This document shows, one piece after another, positions 1-7,868 of a stretch of DNA of 14,404 nt. The stretch comes from Emcibacter sp. (GTDB taxonomy: Bacteria; Pseudomonadota; Alphaproteobacteria; Sphingomonadales; Emcibacteraceae). Numbering within the stretch: the first letter of the stretch is position 1; each line of letters opens with the position of its first letter. The DNA lies in the NCBI GenBank assembly GCA_023142175.1, contig JAGLJX010000220.1, forward strand, positions 1-14,404. The letters run 5' to 3'. Under the pieces are notes generated by a model that saw nothing but the letters and a program-made list of their open reading frames with translations, was not told the DNA's origin and made no database searches. A program made the translations under genes and the position numbers.

Positions 1-47
1 TGAATTCATCACCAAACTCAGCTAGGGTAAATAGACTTTGAATTAAA

Positions 48-73
48 GCCTGACCAGTTAAATCTGGTCGGGC
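48..73. terminator. Hairpin terminator at the rmuC 3' end, possibly two-way
   Basis: A 10-base arm (48-57, gcctgaccag) pairs with 64-73 (ctggtcgggc) around a 6-base loop; nine pairs are Watson-Crick and one is G-U. Read on the minus strand, the stem is followed by TTTAATT, and on the plus strand by TTCTTTA, so both sides have a T-rich tail, though neither is a pure T run. The rmuC stop codon (58-60) lies in the loop and the last rmuC codons form one arm. It would stop rmuC transcription and could also stop a plus-strand gene entering from the left. Termination is inferred from structure only. Confidence 0.7.
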
Positions 74-1194
74 TTCTTTATGGGAGATCCAATCGCCGCT
101 TCGGGTGCTTCGCCCTCTTCCAGTTGCAGCCCTTCTATCTTTTCGCCGCGACTGGTGATCTTGCGGGTCGAGGTGGAAATTTTTTCTATATCCTTGTCGG
201 CCTGATTAAAATGTTTTCTCAAATCGTTAACCCGCCCGTCCAGCCGCTCCACATCCTGCAATAAGGTGACAACCTCTTTCTGTATCACCCCGGCCTGCTC
301 GCGCATCCGGGCATCTTTCAATACCGCCCGCACCGTATTCAGGGTCGCCATCAGGGTGGTCGGGCTGACAATCCAGACCTTGGCCCGGTAGGATTTTTCC
401 ACCACATCGGAAAAGCTTGCATGCAGTTCCGCATAAACCGCCTCGCTAGGCAGAAACATCAGCGCCGATTCCGCTGTCTCGCCATTGATGATATATTTTT
501 CCGAAATATCCTTCACATGTTTCAGAATATCGGACTTAAACCTGCTGATCGCGGCCTTTTTCTGCCCATCATTTTCCGCATTACGCAGCAGATGATAGCT
601 TTCCAGCGGGAATTTGGCATCAACCACGATTGACCCCGGTGGATTAGGCAGTTTGATCAGGCAGTCCGCTCGCCTGCCATTGCTCATCTGCGCCTGAAAG
701 GCATAGGCACTGGGCGGCAGGATCTGACTGACCAGATCATTCAGTTGAATTTCCCCGAACGCCCCCCGCGCCTGCTTATTATCCAGAATATCCTGCAGGC
801 TCATCATCTGGCCGCTGAGCTTGGTGATATTTTTCTGCGCCTCGTCAATGACCGCAAGCCTGACCTTAAGCTCGCCCAGAGACTCTGTGGTATTCTTGTT
901 GGTCTTTTCCAGGCTTTCGCCCATGCGATGGCTGACCTTGTCCAACCGTTCCGCCAGCGTGCGGTTCATCTGCGCCGTGTCTTTAGCCGTTTGCTCTGAC
1001 ATCTGGCTCAGGCGACCTTCTAAAGATGCCGTGACCTGCAACATATGCTGCATCTGGGCATTTGAATCATTCCTGTTTTCCGCCAACTGTGTCGCCAGTT
1101 CCCGGTTGCCGCGCCCCATGACTTTGACCAGCAGAAAGATTACCCCCCCCATCAGCAAAATTCCCATACCGATGATCAATATTGTCTGATCCAT
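58..1194 (-). CDS. rmuC: RmuC family DNA recombination protein
   Basis: RmuC family protein, 378 residues from the chosen start. In E. coli, RmuC limits recombination at inverted repeats; its core is thought to have a restriction-nuclease-like fold. Seen here: a membrane anchor at about residues 4-26, a long polar region rich in Q, K, E and N (about 30-140) likely to be coiled coil, then the RmuC domain. The domain has GAFGEIQL (E148), RRADCLIKL (D177) and VVDAKFPLE (D192, K194), which resemble a PD-(D/E)XK site. An upstream ATG at 1248 would add 18 polar residues. I prefer 1194 because the protein then begins just before the membrane anchor, AGGGG lies upstream, and the longer form would start inside the likely promoter. 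It diverges from def. Confidence 0.93.
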   Translation of the reverse strand: MDQTILIIGMGILLMGGVIFLLVKVMGRGNRELATQLAENRNDSNAQMQHMLQVTASLEGRLSQMSEQTAKDTAQMNRTLAERLDKVSHRMGESLEKTNKNTTESLGELKVRLAVIDEAQKNITKLSGQMMSLQDILDNKQARGAFGEIQLNDLVSQILPPSAYAFQAQMSNGRRADCLIKLPNPPGSIVVDAKFPLESYHLLRNAENDGQKKAAISRFKSDILKHVKDISEKYIINGETAESALMFLPSEAVYAELHASFSDVVEKSYRAKVWIVSPTTLMATLNTVRAVLKDARMREQAGVIQKEVVTLLQDVERLDGRVNDLRKHFNQADKDIEKISTSTRKITSRGEKIEGLQLEEGEAPEAAIGSPIKKPDQI

Positions 1195-1227
1195 ACTAAA
1201 AAAGCCCCTATATTTACTATCATTACC

Positions 1228-1256
1228 TTGACGATTGGAGCGTATCATATTACCTA
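1228..1256 (+). promoter_or_regulatory. Possible def promoter with a weak -10
   Basis: TTGACG (1228-1233) is a strong -35 match on the plus strand. At the usual 17-base distance the -10 is poor (TACCTA, 1251-1256); a better hexamer (TATTAC, 1248-1253) lies only 14 bases away. The def-fmt-truA run needs a promoter in this 96-base gap, so this is the best candidate, but it is weak. It overlaps the candidate rmuC promoter on the other strand. Confidence 0.25.
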
Positions 1257-1271
1257 CAAATCGAAAGACAA
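1244..1271 (-). promoter_or_regulatory. Candidate sigma-70-type promoter for rmuC
   Basis: On the minus strand, TTGTCT (1266-1271, 4 of 6 to the -35 consensus) is followed after 16 bases by TATGAT (1244-1249, 5 of 6 to the -10 consensus). Transcription would begin near 1237, giving a leader of about 43 bases before the ATG at 1194. This is a match by eye in a short divergent region and is not proof of activity. Confidence 0.4.
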
Positions 1272-1290
1272 AAAAAGTGATCAGGAAAAA

Positions 1291-1800
1291 ATGGCCATAT
1301 TACCAATTGTAACAGTACCAGACCCGCTTCTAAAAACCGTCTCCACTCCGGTAAAGACGGTGAATGATGAGTTGCGGGCACTCATGGATGATATGCTGGC
1401 AACCATGTATGCCGCACCCGGCATCGGTCTTGCCGCGGTTCAGGTAGGGCATCCGATCCGCCTTCTGGTCATGGATTTAGCCGAAGAAGACCAAGAGCCG
1501 AATCCACAGTTTTATGTCAATCCAGTGATCACGTGGACATCCGAAGAATTAGCCACCTATAACGAGGGTTGTCTGAGTGTGCCGGAACAATATGCCGATA
1601 TTGACCGGCCCGCAGAATGTAAGATCACTTATCTTGATTACAACGGCGTTGAGCAGGACGTCCATGCGACCGGCCTGTTCTCCACCTGTATTCAGCATGA
1701 AATAGATCATCTGAATGGCATTGTCTTCATCGATTATCTGTCATCCCTGAAAAAATCCATGGCGGTGCGCAAAGTTAAAAAACTGGTCAAGGAGGATTGA
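1291..1800 (+). CDS. def: Peptide deformylase
   Basis: Removes the formyl group from the N-terminal methionine of nascent proteins; a cytosolic metalloenzyme that works at the ribosome exit. The protein is 169 residues, normal for the family. All three signature motifs are present: GIGLAAVQVG (44-53), EGCLSVP (92-98, metal ligand C94) and QHEIDH (135-140, ligands H136 and H140, catalytic E137). The frame stays open up to an ATG at 1228, but the extra 21 residues are lysine-rich and unlike the family. The ATG at 1291 has AGGA shortly upstream and gives the usual start MAILPIV. Its stop touches the fmt start, so the two are probably translated together and form an operon with truA. Confidence 0.97.
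   Translation: MAILPIVTVPDPLLKTVSTPVKTVNDELRALMDDMLATMYAAPGIGLAAVQVGHPIRLLVMDLAEEDQEPNPQFYVNPVITWTSEELATYNEGCLSVPEQYADIDRPAECKITYLDYNGVEQDVHATGLFSTCIQHEIDHLNGIVFIDYLSSLKKSMAVRKVKKLVKED
1789..1795 (+). promoter_or_regulatory. Strong ribosome binding site of fmt
   Basis: AAGGAGG sits inside the last codons of def. It is 5 bases from the GTG at 1801 and 8 bases from the TTG at 1804, so both non-ATG starts are possible. The TTG spacing is the more usual one and would give MRLAFMGTPDF. Confidence 0.75.
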
Positions 1801-2721
1801 GTGTTGAGACTGGCCTTCATGGGAACTCCTGATTTCTCTGTTGATATTCTGCAGGCCCTTGTGGACAGTGATCATGATGTGGTTGCGGTTTACAGCCAGC
1901 CCCCAAGCCGCGCGGGTCGCGGTAAAAAAGAACGGCCCTCACCCGTACAAATTCTGGCTGAAAGCCTGAATATTCCGGTTCATACGCCAAAAAGCCTGAA
2001 ATCAGCCGAAGAACAGGAGCGGTTCGCCGCCCTCGAATTAGATGCTGCGGTGGTGGTGGCTTATGGCTTGTTACTACCCAAAGAAATTTTAGCCGCGCCA
2101 AAATATGGCTGCCTGAATATTCATGCCTCCCTGCTGCCGCGCTGGCGTGGTGCCGCCCCCATCCACCGAGCAATCATGGCTGGCGATGAGGAAACTGGCG
2201 TTAACATAATGCTTATGGAACAAGGGCTTGATACGGGTCAGGTTATTTTGGAGCGAAAAACTCACATCCTAGCCACCGACACCACAGGCAGCCTTCATGA
2301 CAGGCTGAAAGCCCTTGGGGCCAAAGCCATTCTACCGGCTCTGGAAGGCTATGTATCTGGCATTATGCCGCCCATGACGCAAGCCAAGGAGGGCGTCATC
2401 TATGCCCATAAAATCGACAAGCAAGAGGCTAAAATAGACTGGAGCAGGTCGGCTCAGGATTTACGTAACCATATTCACGGCCTTAGCCCCTTCCCCGGCG
2501 CTTACTGCATGGCCGGTGACATTCGGATCAAGATACTGGAAGCTGAAATTAGCGCGAATAAGGGTGATGCGGCAAGTCTTGTTGCTCACCCCATGACCAT
2601 TGCCTGTGGTGATGGGCAGTCGTTAAAAATTCTCAAAGCCCAAAGGGCAGGCAAAGGCCCCATGTCAGCAGAAGACCTCCAACGTGGGTTGCAACTACCG
2701 CTGGGGACGGTTTTCTCATGA
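1801..2721 (+). CDS. fmt: Methionyl-tRNA formyltransferase
   Basis: Transfers a formyl group from 10-formyltetrahydrofolate to Met-tRNA(fMet) for translation initiation. The protein is 306 residues, typical length. The N-terminal formyltransferase domain has FMGTPDFSV (6-14), the catalytic stretch CLNIHASLLPRWRGAAPI (104-121, with N107 and H109) and D144 in the GLDTG segment. The C-terminal tRNA-binding domain includes the HGLSPFPGAYC stretch. The start is either GTG 1801 or TTG 1804, one codon apart; both follow a strong Shine-Dalgarno site. The def stop immediately precedes it and its own stop overlaps the truA start as ATGA, so translation of the three genes is likely coupled. Confidence 0.97.
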   Translation: MLRLAFMGTPDFSVDILQALVDSDHDVVAVYSQPPSRAGRGKKERPSPVQILAESLNIPVHTPKSLKSAEEQERFAALELDAAVVVAYGLLLPKEILAAPKYGCLNIHASLLPRWRGAAPIHRAIMAGDEETGVNIMLMEQGLDTGQVILERKTHILATDTTGSLHDRLKALGAKAILPALEGYVSGIMPPMTQAKEGVIYAHKIDKQEAKIDWSRSAQDLRNHIHGLSPFPGAYCMAGDIRIKILEAEISANKGDAASLVAHPMTIACGDGQSLKILKAQRAGKGPMSAEDLQRGLQLPLGTVFS

Positions 2722-3497
2722 CAGAAGACAAAACCCTCTATCGTTATAAATTAACGCTGGAATTTTTTGGCACCGGACTTGTCGGCTGGCAGAAACAGGA
2801 TAATGGAAAATCTGTACAGGGCATATTGGCGGAAGCGGCCAAAAAATTCTGCCACGCGGATGTGAAATTCCAAGGCGCGGGCCGTACGGACGCCGGGGTT
2901 CACGCCGTTGGCATGGTCTGTCATGTGGACTTGCCACAGGAATATCCCGCCTATAAGGTCATGGACGCGCTTAATTTTCATTTGAAATATCAGCCAGTTT
3001 CGGTGTTGGCGTCTGAACAGGTCACTTCCGAATTTGAAGCCAGGTTTTCGGCCACAAGGCGCTATTACCGTTATCACATCATCAACCGCCGGGCGCCGTT
3101 GACTTTTCAGGCCGACCGGGCATGGCATGTGAAATTTCCCCTGGATGCGGAAGTGATGCATGAGGCCGCACAGGTATTGGTCGGTCATCATGACTTCACC
3201 ACCTTCCGCAGCGTGGAATGTCAGGCCAAATCCCCCTTAAAAACTCTTGATCATCTTGATGTGTACAGAGAGGGCGAAAATATCTATATCCACACTTCAG
3301 CCCGCTCATTCCTGCATCATCAGGTGCGCTCCATGGTCGGCTCGCTCTATTATGTGGGACGTGGAAAATGGACTATGGAAGACCTGCACAAATCCCTCGA
3401 AGCACGCGACCGTAATGCCCTCGCCCATAACGCTCCGCCGGATGGATTATATTTTACCGGCGTGGATTATTCTGATACTCTCGTCACCTACTCATAA
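2718..3497 (+). CDS. truA: tRNA pseudouridine synthase A (positions 38-40)
   Basis: Converts uridine to pseudouridine at positions 38, 39 and 40 in the anticodon arm of tRNAs. The protein is 259 residues, normal for TruA. The active-site motif GAGRTDAGVHA (53-63) holds the catalytic aspartate D58, matching D60 of the E. coli enzyme. Further family segments are RYYRYHI, the HDFTTFRS stretch and FLHHQVRSMVG near the C-terminus. The ATG overlaps the fmt stop by 4 bases (ATGA), which fixes the start. It is the last of the def-fmt-truA operon unless the following Sel1 gene, 23 bases on, is read through. Confidence 0.97.
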   Translation: MTEDKTLYRYKLTLEFFGTGLVGWQKQDNGKSVQGILAEAAKKFCHADVKFQGAGRTDAGVHAVGMVCHVDLPQEYPAYKVMDALNFHLKYQPVSVLASEQVTSEFEARFSATRRYYRYHIINRRAPLTFQADRAWHVKFPLDAEVMHEAAQVLVGHHDFTTFRSVECQAKSPLKTLDHLDVYREGENIYIHTSARSFLHHQVRSMVGSLYYVGRGKWTMEDLHKSLEARDRNALAHNAPPDGLYFTGVDYSDTLVTYS

Positions 3498-3507
3498 AAT
3501 TTATCAT

Positions 3508-3513
3508 AGGGGA
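3508..3513 (+). promoter_or_regulatory. Ribosome binding site supporting a TTG start
   Basis: AGGGGA lies 7 bases before the TTG at 3521 in the truA/Sel1 gap. No ATG in this frame gives a complete signal peptide, so this site decides the start of the Sel1-repeat gene. Confidence 0.65.
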
Positions 3514-3520
3514 CAACATC

Positions 3521-4498
3521 TTGAGCTATTATTCAATTAAGATTCTTGTGGCATTATTTTGCCTAATCCTTGGTATCCTTAATGCTAACGCAGATTACAA
3601 TAAGGGTAAAATAGCCCTTGAGAAAAAAGATTTAAAAACCGCCTACAACGAATTCCTCAAGGCAGCAGAACTAGGTGATAAGGAGGCTCAGTATGAACTT
3701 GGCAAAATGTTTCTTCCAAAGACATACTCTTATCGAAAAACACCAGAATACACCGAATCCCTCAAATGGATCAAATTAGCGGCAGACCAAGGGCATATTG
3801 AAGCCAAATATTCATTAGGCTTATTGTACCTGAACGACAAGTCCAACATGATAGGGAAAGAAGAGGCCCTTAAATTGTTCCACATTGCTGCTGAACAAGG
3901 CCATGGCGAGGCACAATTCCAACTGGGAGAATTATATAATGGCCACAGGGGAATAAAAAGAAACAATGAAAAAGCGGCTAAATGGCATTTAGCATCGGCC
4001 AAGCAGGGAAATTCAATATCTCAATTCAGAATGGGCGTCATGTATCTAAAAGGCAGTGGTATAGACAAAGACCCTGAAAAATCTCTTTATTGGTTTAAAA
4101 AATCAGCCGAGCAAGGAAATATAACAGCCAAATTTAATATCGGATGGATATATCATAATGGAAGGGGTGGATACAAAGATGCTAAGATCGTCAAAAAAGA
4201 TTATGCAAAGGCCCTCAAGTGGTATTCTCTGGCTGCTGAAGAAGGGGATCAGAATGCGCCAACTGCTATGGCTAAAATTTATTGGTATGGCTCCGGAACG
4301 CCCAAGGACAAAATCAAAGCCTATATGTGGATCGACATTGCAAATTTTATCCATCTTTCAGATGGTTTAGCAAAGGCAAAAAAAACAAAAGATTTTTTTT
4401 CTAAAGAAATGACCCCCGATCAAATTGAAGAAGCTCATATGATGGCTCAAAAGTGGTTGAGGTCACACAAAAGATGGCAGCGACATATTTTGAAATAG
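3521..4498 (+). CDS. Secreted Sel1-repeat (TPR-like) protein
   Basis: 325 residues. The first 24 form a signal peptide: lysine, then a hydrophobic run (8-20) ending ANA, with likely cleavage before D25, so the protein should be periplasmic. The rest is a row of about six or seven Sel1-like repeats, for example AAELGDKEAQYELG, AADQGHIEAKYSLG, AAEQGHGEAQFQLG, SAKQGNSISQFRMG, SAEQGNITAKFNIG and AAEEGDQNAPTAMA. Such repeats form helical scaffolds for protein-protein contacts; no enzyme domain is seen and the partner is unknown. The start is TTG, backed by AGGGGA. The gene is clearly more AT-rich than its neighbours (17 G/C in bases 4081-4140, against 38 in 2101-2160) and has an A8 run (4378-4385) and a T8 run (4393-4400), suggesting a different origin from the truA operon. 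Confidence 0.9.
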   Translation: MSYYSIKILVALFCLILGILNANADYNKGKIALEKKDLKTAYNEFLKAAELGDKEAQYELGKMFLPKTYSYRKTPEYTESLKWIKLAADQGHIEAKYSLGLLYLNDKSNMIGKEEALKLFHIAAEQGHGEAQFQLGELYNGHRGIKRNNEKAAKWHLASAKQGNSISQFRMGVMYLKGSGIDKDPEKSLYWFKKSAEQGNITAKFNIGWIYHNGRGGYKDAKIVKKDYAKALKWYSLAAEEGDQNAPTAMAKIYWYGSGTPKDKIKAYMWIDIANFIHLSDGLAKAKKTKDFFSKEMTPDQIEEAHMMAQKWLRSHKRWQRHILK

Positions 4499-4561
4499 TT
4501 CGATAATTGATGAATGAATGACCAGCGAAAAATGAAATAAGGTACCAGCCCTATTACCTAA

Positions 4562-5140
4562 CTAAAAAACTCTAATAATGAGCTGCATCACGGACAGGGT
4601 GAACAGGAGTTTGAAGACCATCACGCCAAAGGCCAGCCAGCCGCCGATCTTGAGAGATTGCCGGAACATAAACCATGTCACATAAAGTTCCAGATAAAGC
4701 ATCACTGCCATCACGATAATTCCGGCAGCGGCGGGCAATATTCCTAGATTGATCAATATGGACAAGGGCAGGATGATGTAATTTGCCACAACCCATAACC
4801 AATTGAAAGCAATGATCATATTGGAATAATAGGCATCAATTTTCAAGAATTTGGTAAAATACACCATCACCAGTGCAAGGAGCGGCAATCGCAGAAAAAA
4901 CTCGATGGTACGGGCTGTTGGTGAAATTACAAACCCTTCAACCTCAACCGTTTCGGGATTAAAGCTCAGACCGATGAAGAATACGGGTGCAAGCAGGGCA
5001 ATCGCCCAGAAGGATTTCCAGAAAGCCTCCGCCGAGGTATCAAAATATTCCATGGCGCGGGGATTGAGTTTAACGAACTGCCATGCGCCGTTAAGCGATT
5101 GCGTAAAATGATTTAGAAGAGAATTGTTTTTTTCCATCAT
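4562..5140 (-). CDS. Small multi-pass membrane protein, function unknown
   Basis: 192 residues with about five hydrophobic segments at roughly 42-60, 79-98, 108-131, 133-157 and 166-189, after a polar N-terminus that includes the stretch KLNPRAMEYFDTSAEAFWKSF. I do not recognise a catalytic motif; the overall look recalls Yip1-like or DUF-type inner-membrane proteins, but I cannot assign a family. The dapE stop is separated from the first ATG by one base. A second ATG follows at once (5137) and is better spaced from AAGG, so the true protein may be 191 residues. It is the last gene of the HAD-dapD-dapE run and should be cotranscribed with dapE. It faces the Sel1 gene across 63 bases. Confidence 0.85.
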   Translation of the reverse strand: MMEKNNSLLNHFTQSLNGAWQFVKLNPRAMEYFDTSAEAFWKSFWAIALLAPVFFIGLSFNPETVEVEGFVISPTARTIEFFLRLPLLALVMVYFTKFLKIDAYYSNMIIAFNWLWVVANYIILPLSILINLGILPAAAGIIVMAVMLYLELYVTWFMFRQSLKIGGWLAFGVMVFKLLFTLSVMQLIIRVF

Positions 5141-5141
5141 G

Positions 5142-6287
5142 TTACCTTTTGAAAAAGGCCCTCAAAATTTCACTGTAAATTTTCGTCAACTGATCAAGCT
5201 CTTCAAGGCTAACGCATTCATCAACTTTATGCATGGTTTTATTAACCAGACCAAATTCTGATACCGGACAATGGTTTTTAATGAAGCGGGCATCGGACGT
5301 GCCGCCGGATGTGCTTAGCTCCACTGTCCGGCCTGTAATTTTTTTTACCGCATCCGTAATCAATTGGCTTAATGTTCCCGGAGCGGTAAGGAAGGCATCA
5401 CCGGAAGCTTTCATATGCAGATCAAAGTCACCACCAACCCCATCACAAACAGTCCTTATCCAGTCCTGCAAACCCTGATCCGTCTGCTCATTGTTAAAGC
5501 GGATATTGAGGCGCGCCACGGCCTGTGCCGGAATTACATTGCTGGCGCTATTGCCCACATCGACAGAGACAATTTCAAGGTTGGACGACTGAAAATGTTC
5601 GTTGCCCCCATCCAGTTTCCGCGCCAGAAGCCCGTCCAGCATCCGCACCAGTCGCGGTATGGGATTATCAGCAAGATCAGGGTAAGCCACATGGCCCTGA
5701 GTCCCCTTAACCGTTAATTTAACATTTAGGCTGCCGCGCCGCCCGATCTTGGCCATATCGCCGACCTTGCCGGGGTTGGTCGGCTCTCCCACCAGACAAT
5801 AGTCCAGTTTTTCACCATTCTCTTCGAGCCAGTTCAGCATCTTGATAGTGCCGTTAACCGCCGGACCTTCTTCATCCCCCGTGATCAGGAAACTGATAGA
5901 GCCGTCAAAATCATCATTATTTTCAACAAACCCCGATACAGCAGATACAAAGGCAGCAATTCCCCCCTTCATGTCCGAAGCTCCGCGTCCAAAGATCGCA
6001 CCACCGTTTATGCTACCGGCGAATGGATCATTCTGCCACTGGTCTTGATTACCCACGGGAACCACGTCCGTATGTCCGGCAAAACAAAAATTCGGGGCCC
6101 CATTGCCCAAACGGGCATAGAGATTATCTATGGTCGGGGTGCCATCCTCTGCAAAGGGTAAACGGGTACAGGCAAAGCCCAAGCTTTCCAAGGCAGCCTG
6201 AAGCACATCCAGCGCACCGGCATCGGCCGGGGTTATGCTGGGGCAGCGGATCAGATCCTGAGTGAGTTTTACCGCATCGATGTTCAT
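5142..6287 (-). CDS. dapE: Succinyl-diaminopimelate desuccinylase
   Basis: Hydrolyses N-succinyl-LL-2,6-diaminopimelate to LL-diaminopimelate and succinate in lysine and cell-wall precursor synthesis. It is an M20 family di-zinc enzyme of 381 residues, normal length. The metal-site residues are all present: H72 and D74 in [11 protein letters not shown]105 in [10 protein letters not shown]139 (general base) and E140 in TGDEEGP, E168 in VGEPT and H353 in KTMHKVDE, matching H67, D100, E134, E135, E163 and H349 of the Haemophilus enzyme. The dimerisation insert holds the GTQGHVAYP segment. The start codon shares one base with the dapD stop (TAATG), with GAGGGA just upstream, so expression is coupled to dapD. 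Confidence 0.98.
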   Translation of the reverse strand: MNIDAVKLTQDLIRCPSITPADAGALDVLQAALESLGFACTRLPFAEDGTPTIDNLYARLGNGAPNFCFAGHTDVVPVGNQDQWQNDPFAGSINGGAIFGRGASDMKGGIAAFVSAVSGFVENNDDFDGSISFLITGDEEGPAVNGTIKMLNWLEENGEKLDYCLVGEPTNPGKVGDMAKIGRRGSLNVKLTVKGTQGHVAYPDLADNPIPRLVRMLDGLLARKLDGGNEHFQSSNLEIVSVDVGNSASNVIPAQAVARLNIRFNNEQTDQGLQDWIRTVCDGVGGDFDLHMKASGDAFLTAPGTLSQLITDAVKKITGRTVELSTSGGTSDARFIKNHCPVSEFGLVNKTMHKVDECVSLEELDQLTKIYSEILRAFFKR

Positions 6288-7132
6288 TAGTCCCTCAACA
6301 GTTCATTGATGGAAGTTTTAGAGCGGGTACGGGCGTCTACACGCTTAACAATAACCGCCACATAAAGACTTGGCCCCGGCGAGCCATCAGGCAAAGGCTT
6401 GCCCGGCATGGAGCCCGATACTACAACGCTGTATGCAGGCACGCGGCCCATGAATATCTCACCGGTTGCCCGGTCTATAATTTTGGTGGACGCACCGATA
6501 TATACGCCCATGCTCAGCACCGCGCCCTCTTCGACGATAACGCCCTCGGCCACCTCTGAACGGGCGCCAATGAAGCAATTATCCTCAATGATCACGGGGC
6601 CGGCCTGTAAAGGCTCCAACACCCCACCGATGCCAACACCGCCGGACAGGTGAACATTCTTGCCGATCTGGGCGCAGGAGCCAACGGTGGTCCATGTATC
6701 GACCATGGTTCCCTCACCCACATAAGCCCCCAGATTAACGAAGGACGGCATCAAAACGGCCCCCGGCGCTATATAGGCGGAATGACGGACAATGGCACTT
6801 GGCACGGCCCGAAATGCGGCCTGATCAAAGCGTTCTTTGTCCCAGCCTTCAAATTTTGACGGCACTTTATCATACCAGTTGGCATTTTCCCCCGGCGCGC
6901 CCTTGATGATCTTCATCTCATTAAGGCTGAAGGATAATAATACGGCCTTTTTCAGCCATTGATGCACGACCCACTCACCATTTTCCTTTGCGGCAACACG
7001 GGCCTTGCCACTATCCAATAAGTTAAGAGCATGGTCCACGGCTTCCCGAACATCACCCGTGGTGGATGAGTTTATCTCTGCCCGATTCTCCCAAGCCTGA
7101 TCAATTGTATTTTCCAATGACTGGTCGGTCAT
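6287..7132 (-). CDS. dapD: Tetrahydrodipicolinate N-succinyltransferase
   Basis: Uses succinyl-CoA to acylate tetrahydrodipicolinate, the committed step of the succinylase branch to meso-diaminopimelate and lysine. The protein is 281 residues, normal length. An N-terminal helical domain (about 1-105) is followed by a left-handed beta helix of hexapeptide repeats (about 112-235), with [15 protein letters not shown] (D145) and GARSEVAEG (E193). These two acids correspond by motif to the proposed catalytic Asp and Glu of mycobacterial DapD. The C-terminus ends with the [18 protein letters not shown] segment typical of the family. AGGA (7140-7143) lies 7 bases before the ATG. The product goes to DapC, which is not in this window, and then to DapE, encoded next. 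Confidence 0.98.
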   Translation of the reverse strand: MTDQSLENTIDQAWENRAEINSSTTGDVREAVDHALNLLDSGKARVAAKENGEWVVHQWLKKAVLLSFSLNEMKIIKGAPGENANWYDKVPSKFEGWDKERFDQAAFRAVPSAIVRHSAYIAPGAVLMPSFVNLGAYVGEGTMVDTWTTVGSCAQIGKNVHLSGGVGIGGVLEPLQAGPVIIEDNCFIGARSEVAEGVIVEEGAVLSMGVYIGASTKIIDRATGEIFMGRVPAYSVVVSGSMPGKPLPDGSPGPSLYVAVIVKRVDARTRSKTSINELLRD

Positions 7133-7196
7133 ATCTTTTTCCTGTGATTTACGTTGTGGCTAACTTTTCCAGACAATACTGATTAGCCGTAAACTG

Positions 7197-7868
7197 TCAA
7201 TGTTTTCCCAGAGATTTCAGCCATTCTGTCAGGTCCGGCACGGTATGGTCGATATGCTGCGGCCCTGCTCCCTCTGCCGACCATCTATGGCCCGTGGGAA
7301 TCCAGACTGTTTTCATGCCCATATCACTTGCCGGAACAAGATTACGGGCGATGTCTTCCACCATGATAGATTTCTTCGGGTCCACGCCCAGGTCACGCAC
7401 CAGTTTATGGTAACTTTTCGGATCTGGTTTTGGATTAAATTCGGCAGATTCAATGTCAAAGACATCCCTGAACACATCCTCAATTCCAATCTTCTCCATG
7501 ACCTTCCGGGCGTAATCGTGGGATGCATTGGTATAGACGATCTTTACCCCATTCAGGCTGTTAAGGGCCGCTTTCAAGGCGTTATTTTTTTGCAATACAT
7601 CAAAGTTAATATCATGGATATAGTCCAGATAATCCTGCGGAAAAACATCATGTTCGGTCATTAAACCCTTGAGCGTGGTGCCATGAGTATGAAAATATTT
7701 CTTCTGTAATGCTCTTGCCTCATCAAGTGACAAATCAAATTTTTTGGAGATGAACCCGCCCATGCGTTTGTCTATCTGGGAAAACAGATTATTTTCAGCC
7801 GGGTATAATGTGTTATCCAGATCAAAAATCCAAAAATCTATGCGGGTCACGTCCAATTTGGCACCCAA
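7197..7868 (-). CDS. HAD superfamily pyrimidine 5'-nucleotidase
   Basis: 223-residue HAD hydrolase of the type annotated as pyrimidine 5'-nucleotidase (yeast SDT1/PHM8-like), expected to remove phosphate from UMP or CMP-type nucleotides; substrate is inferred from family. The four HAD motifs are present: FDLDNTLYP (D16 nucleophile, D18), VYTNAS (T113), NPKPDP (K147) and MVEDIARNL (E171, D172). The helical cap lies at about 24-95. The start is TTG at 7868, supported by AGGAG (7876-7880) seven bases upstream and by the lack of an ATG before the first HAD motif. It is separated from dapD by 64 bases and is probably first in the HAD-dapD-dapE-membrane protein transcript. I recall the same neighbour beside dapD in other alphaproteobacteria. 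Confidence 0.9.
   Translation of the reverse strand: MGAKLDVTRIDFWIFDLDNTLYPAENNLFSQIDKRMGGFISKKFDLSLDEARALQKKYFHTHGTTLKGLMTEHDVFPQDYLDYIHDINFDVLQKNNALKAALNSLNGVKIVYTNASHDYARKVMEKIGIEDVFRDVFDIESAEFNPKPDPKSYHKLVRDLGVDPKKSIMVEDIARNLVPASDMGMKTVWIPTGHRWSAEGAGPQHIDHTVPDLTEWLKSLGKH

Noticed and set aside
1228..1290. Longer peptide deformylase starting at ATG 1228
   Set aside because: It adds 21 lysine-rich residues not typical of the family and would begin within the candidate promoter; the ATG at 1291 has a ribosome binding site.
2751..3191. 146-codon open frame on the minus strand opposite truA
   Set aside because: It is antisense to a confirmed enzyme with an overlapping operon start and shows no family motif.
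4535..4560. Short inverted repeat (AGGTA and TACCT with a 10-base loop) between the Sel1 and membrane protein genes, as a shared terminator
   Set aside because: The stem is only five pairs and AT-leaning, and the following bases are not a clean T run on either strand.
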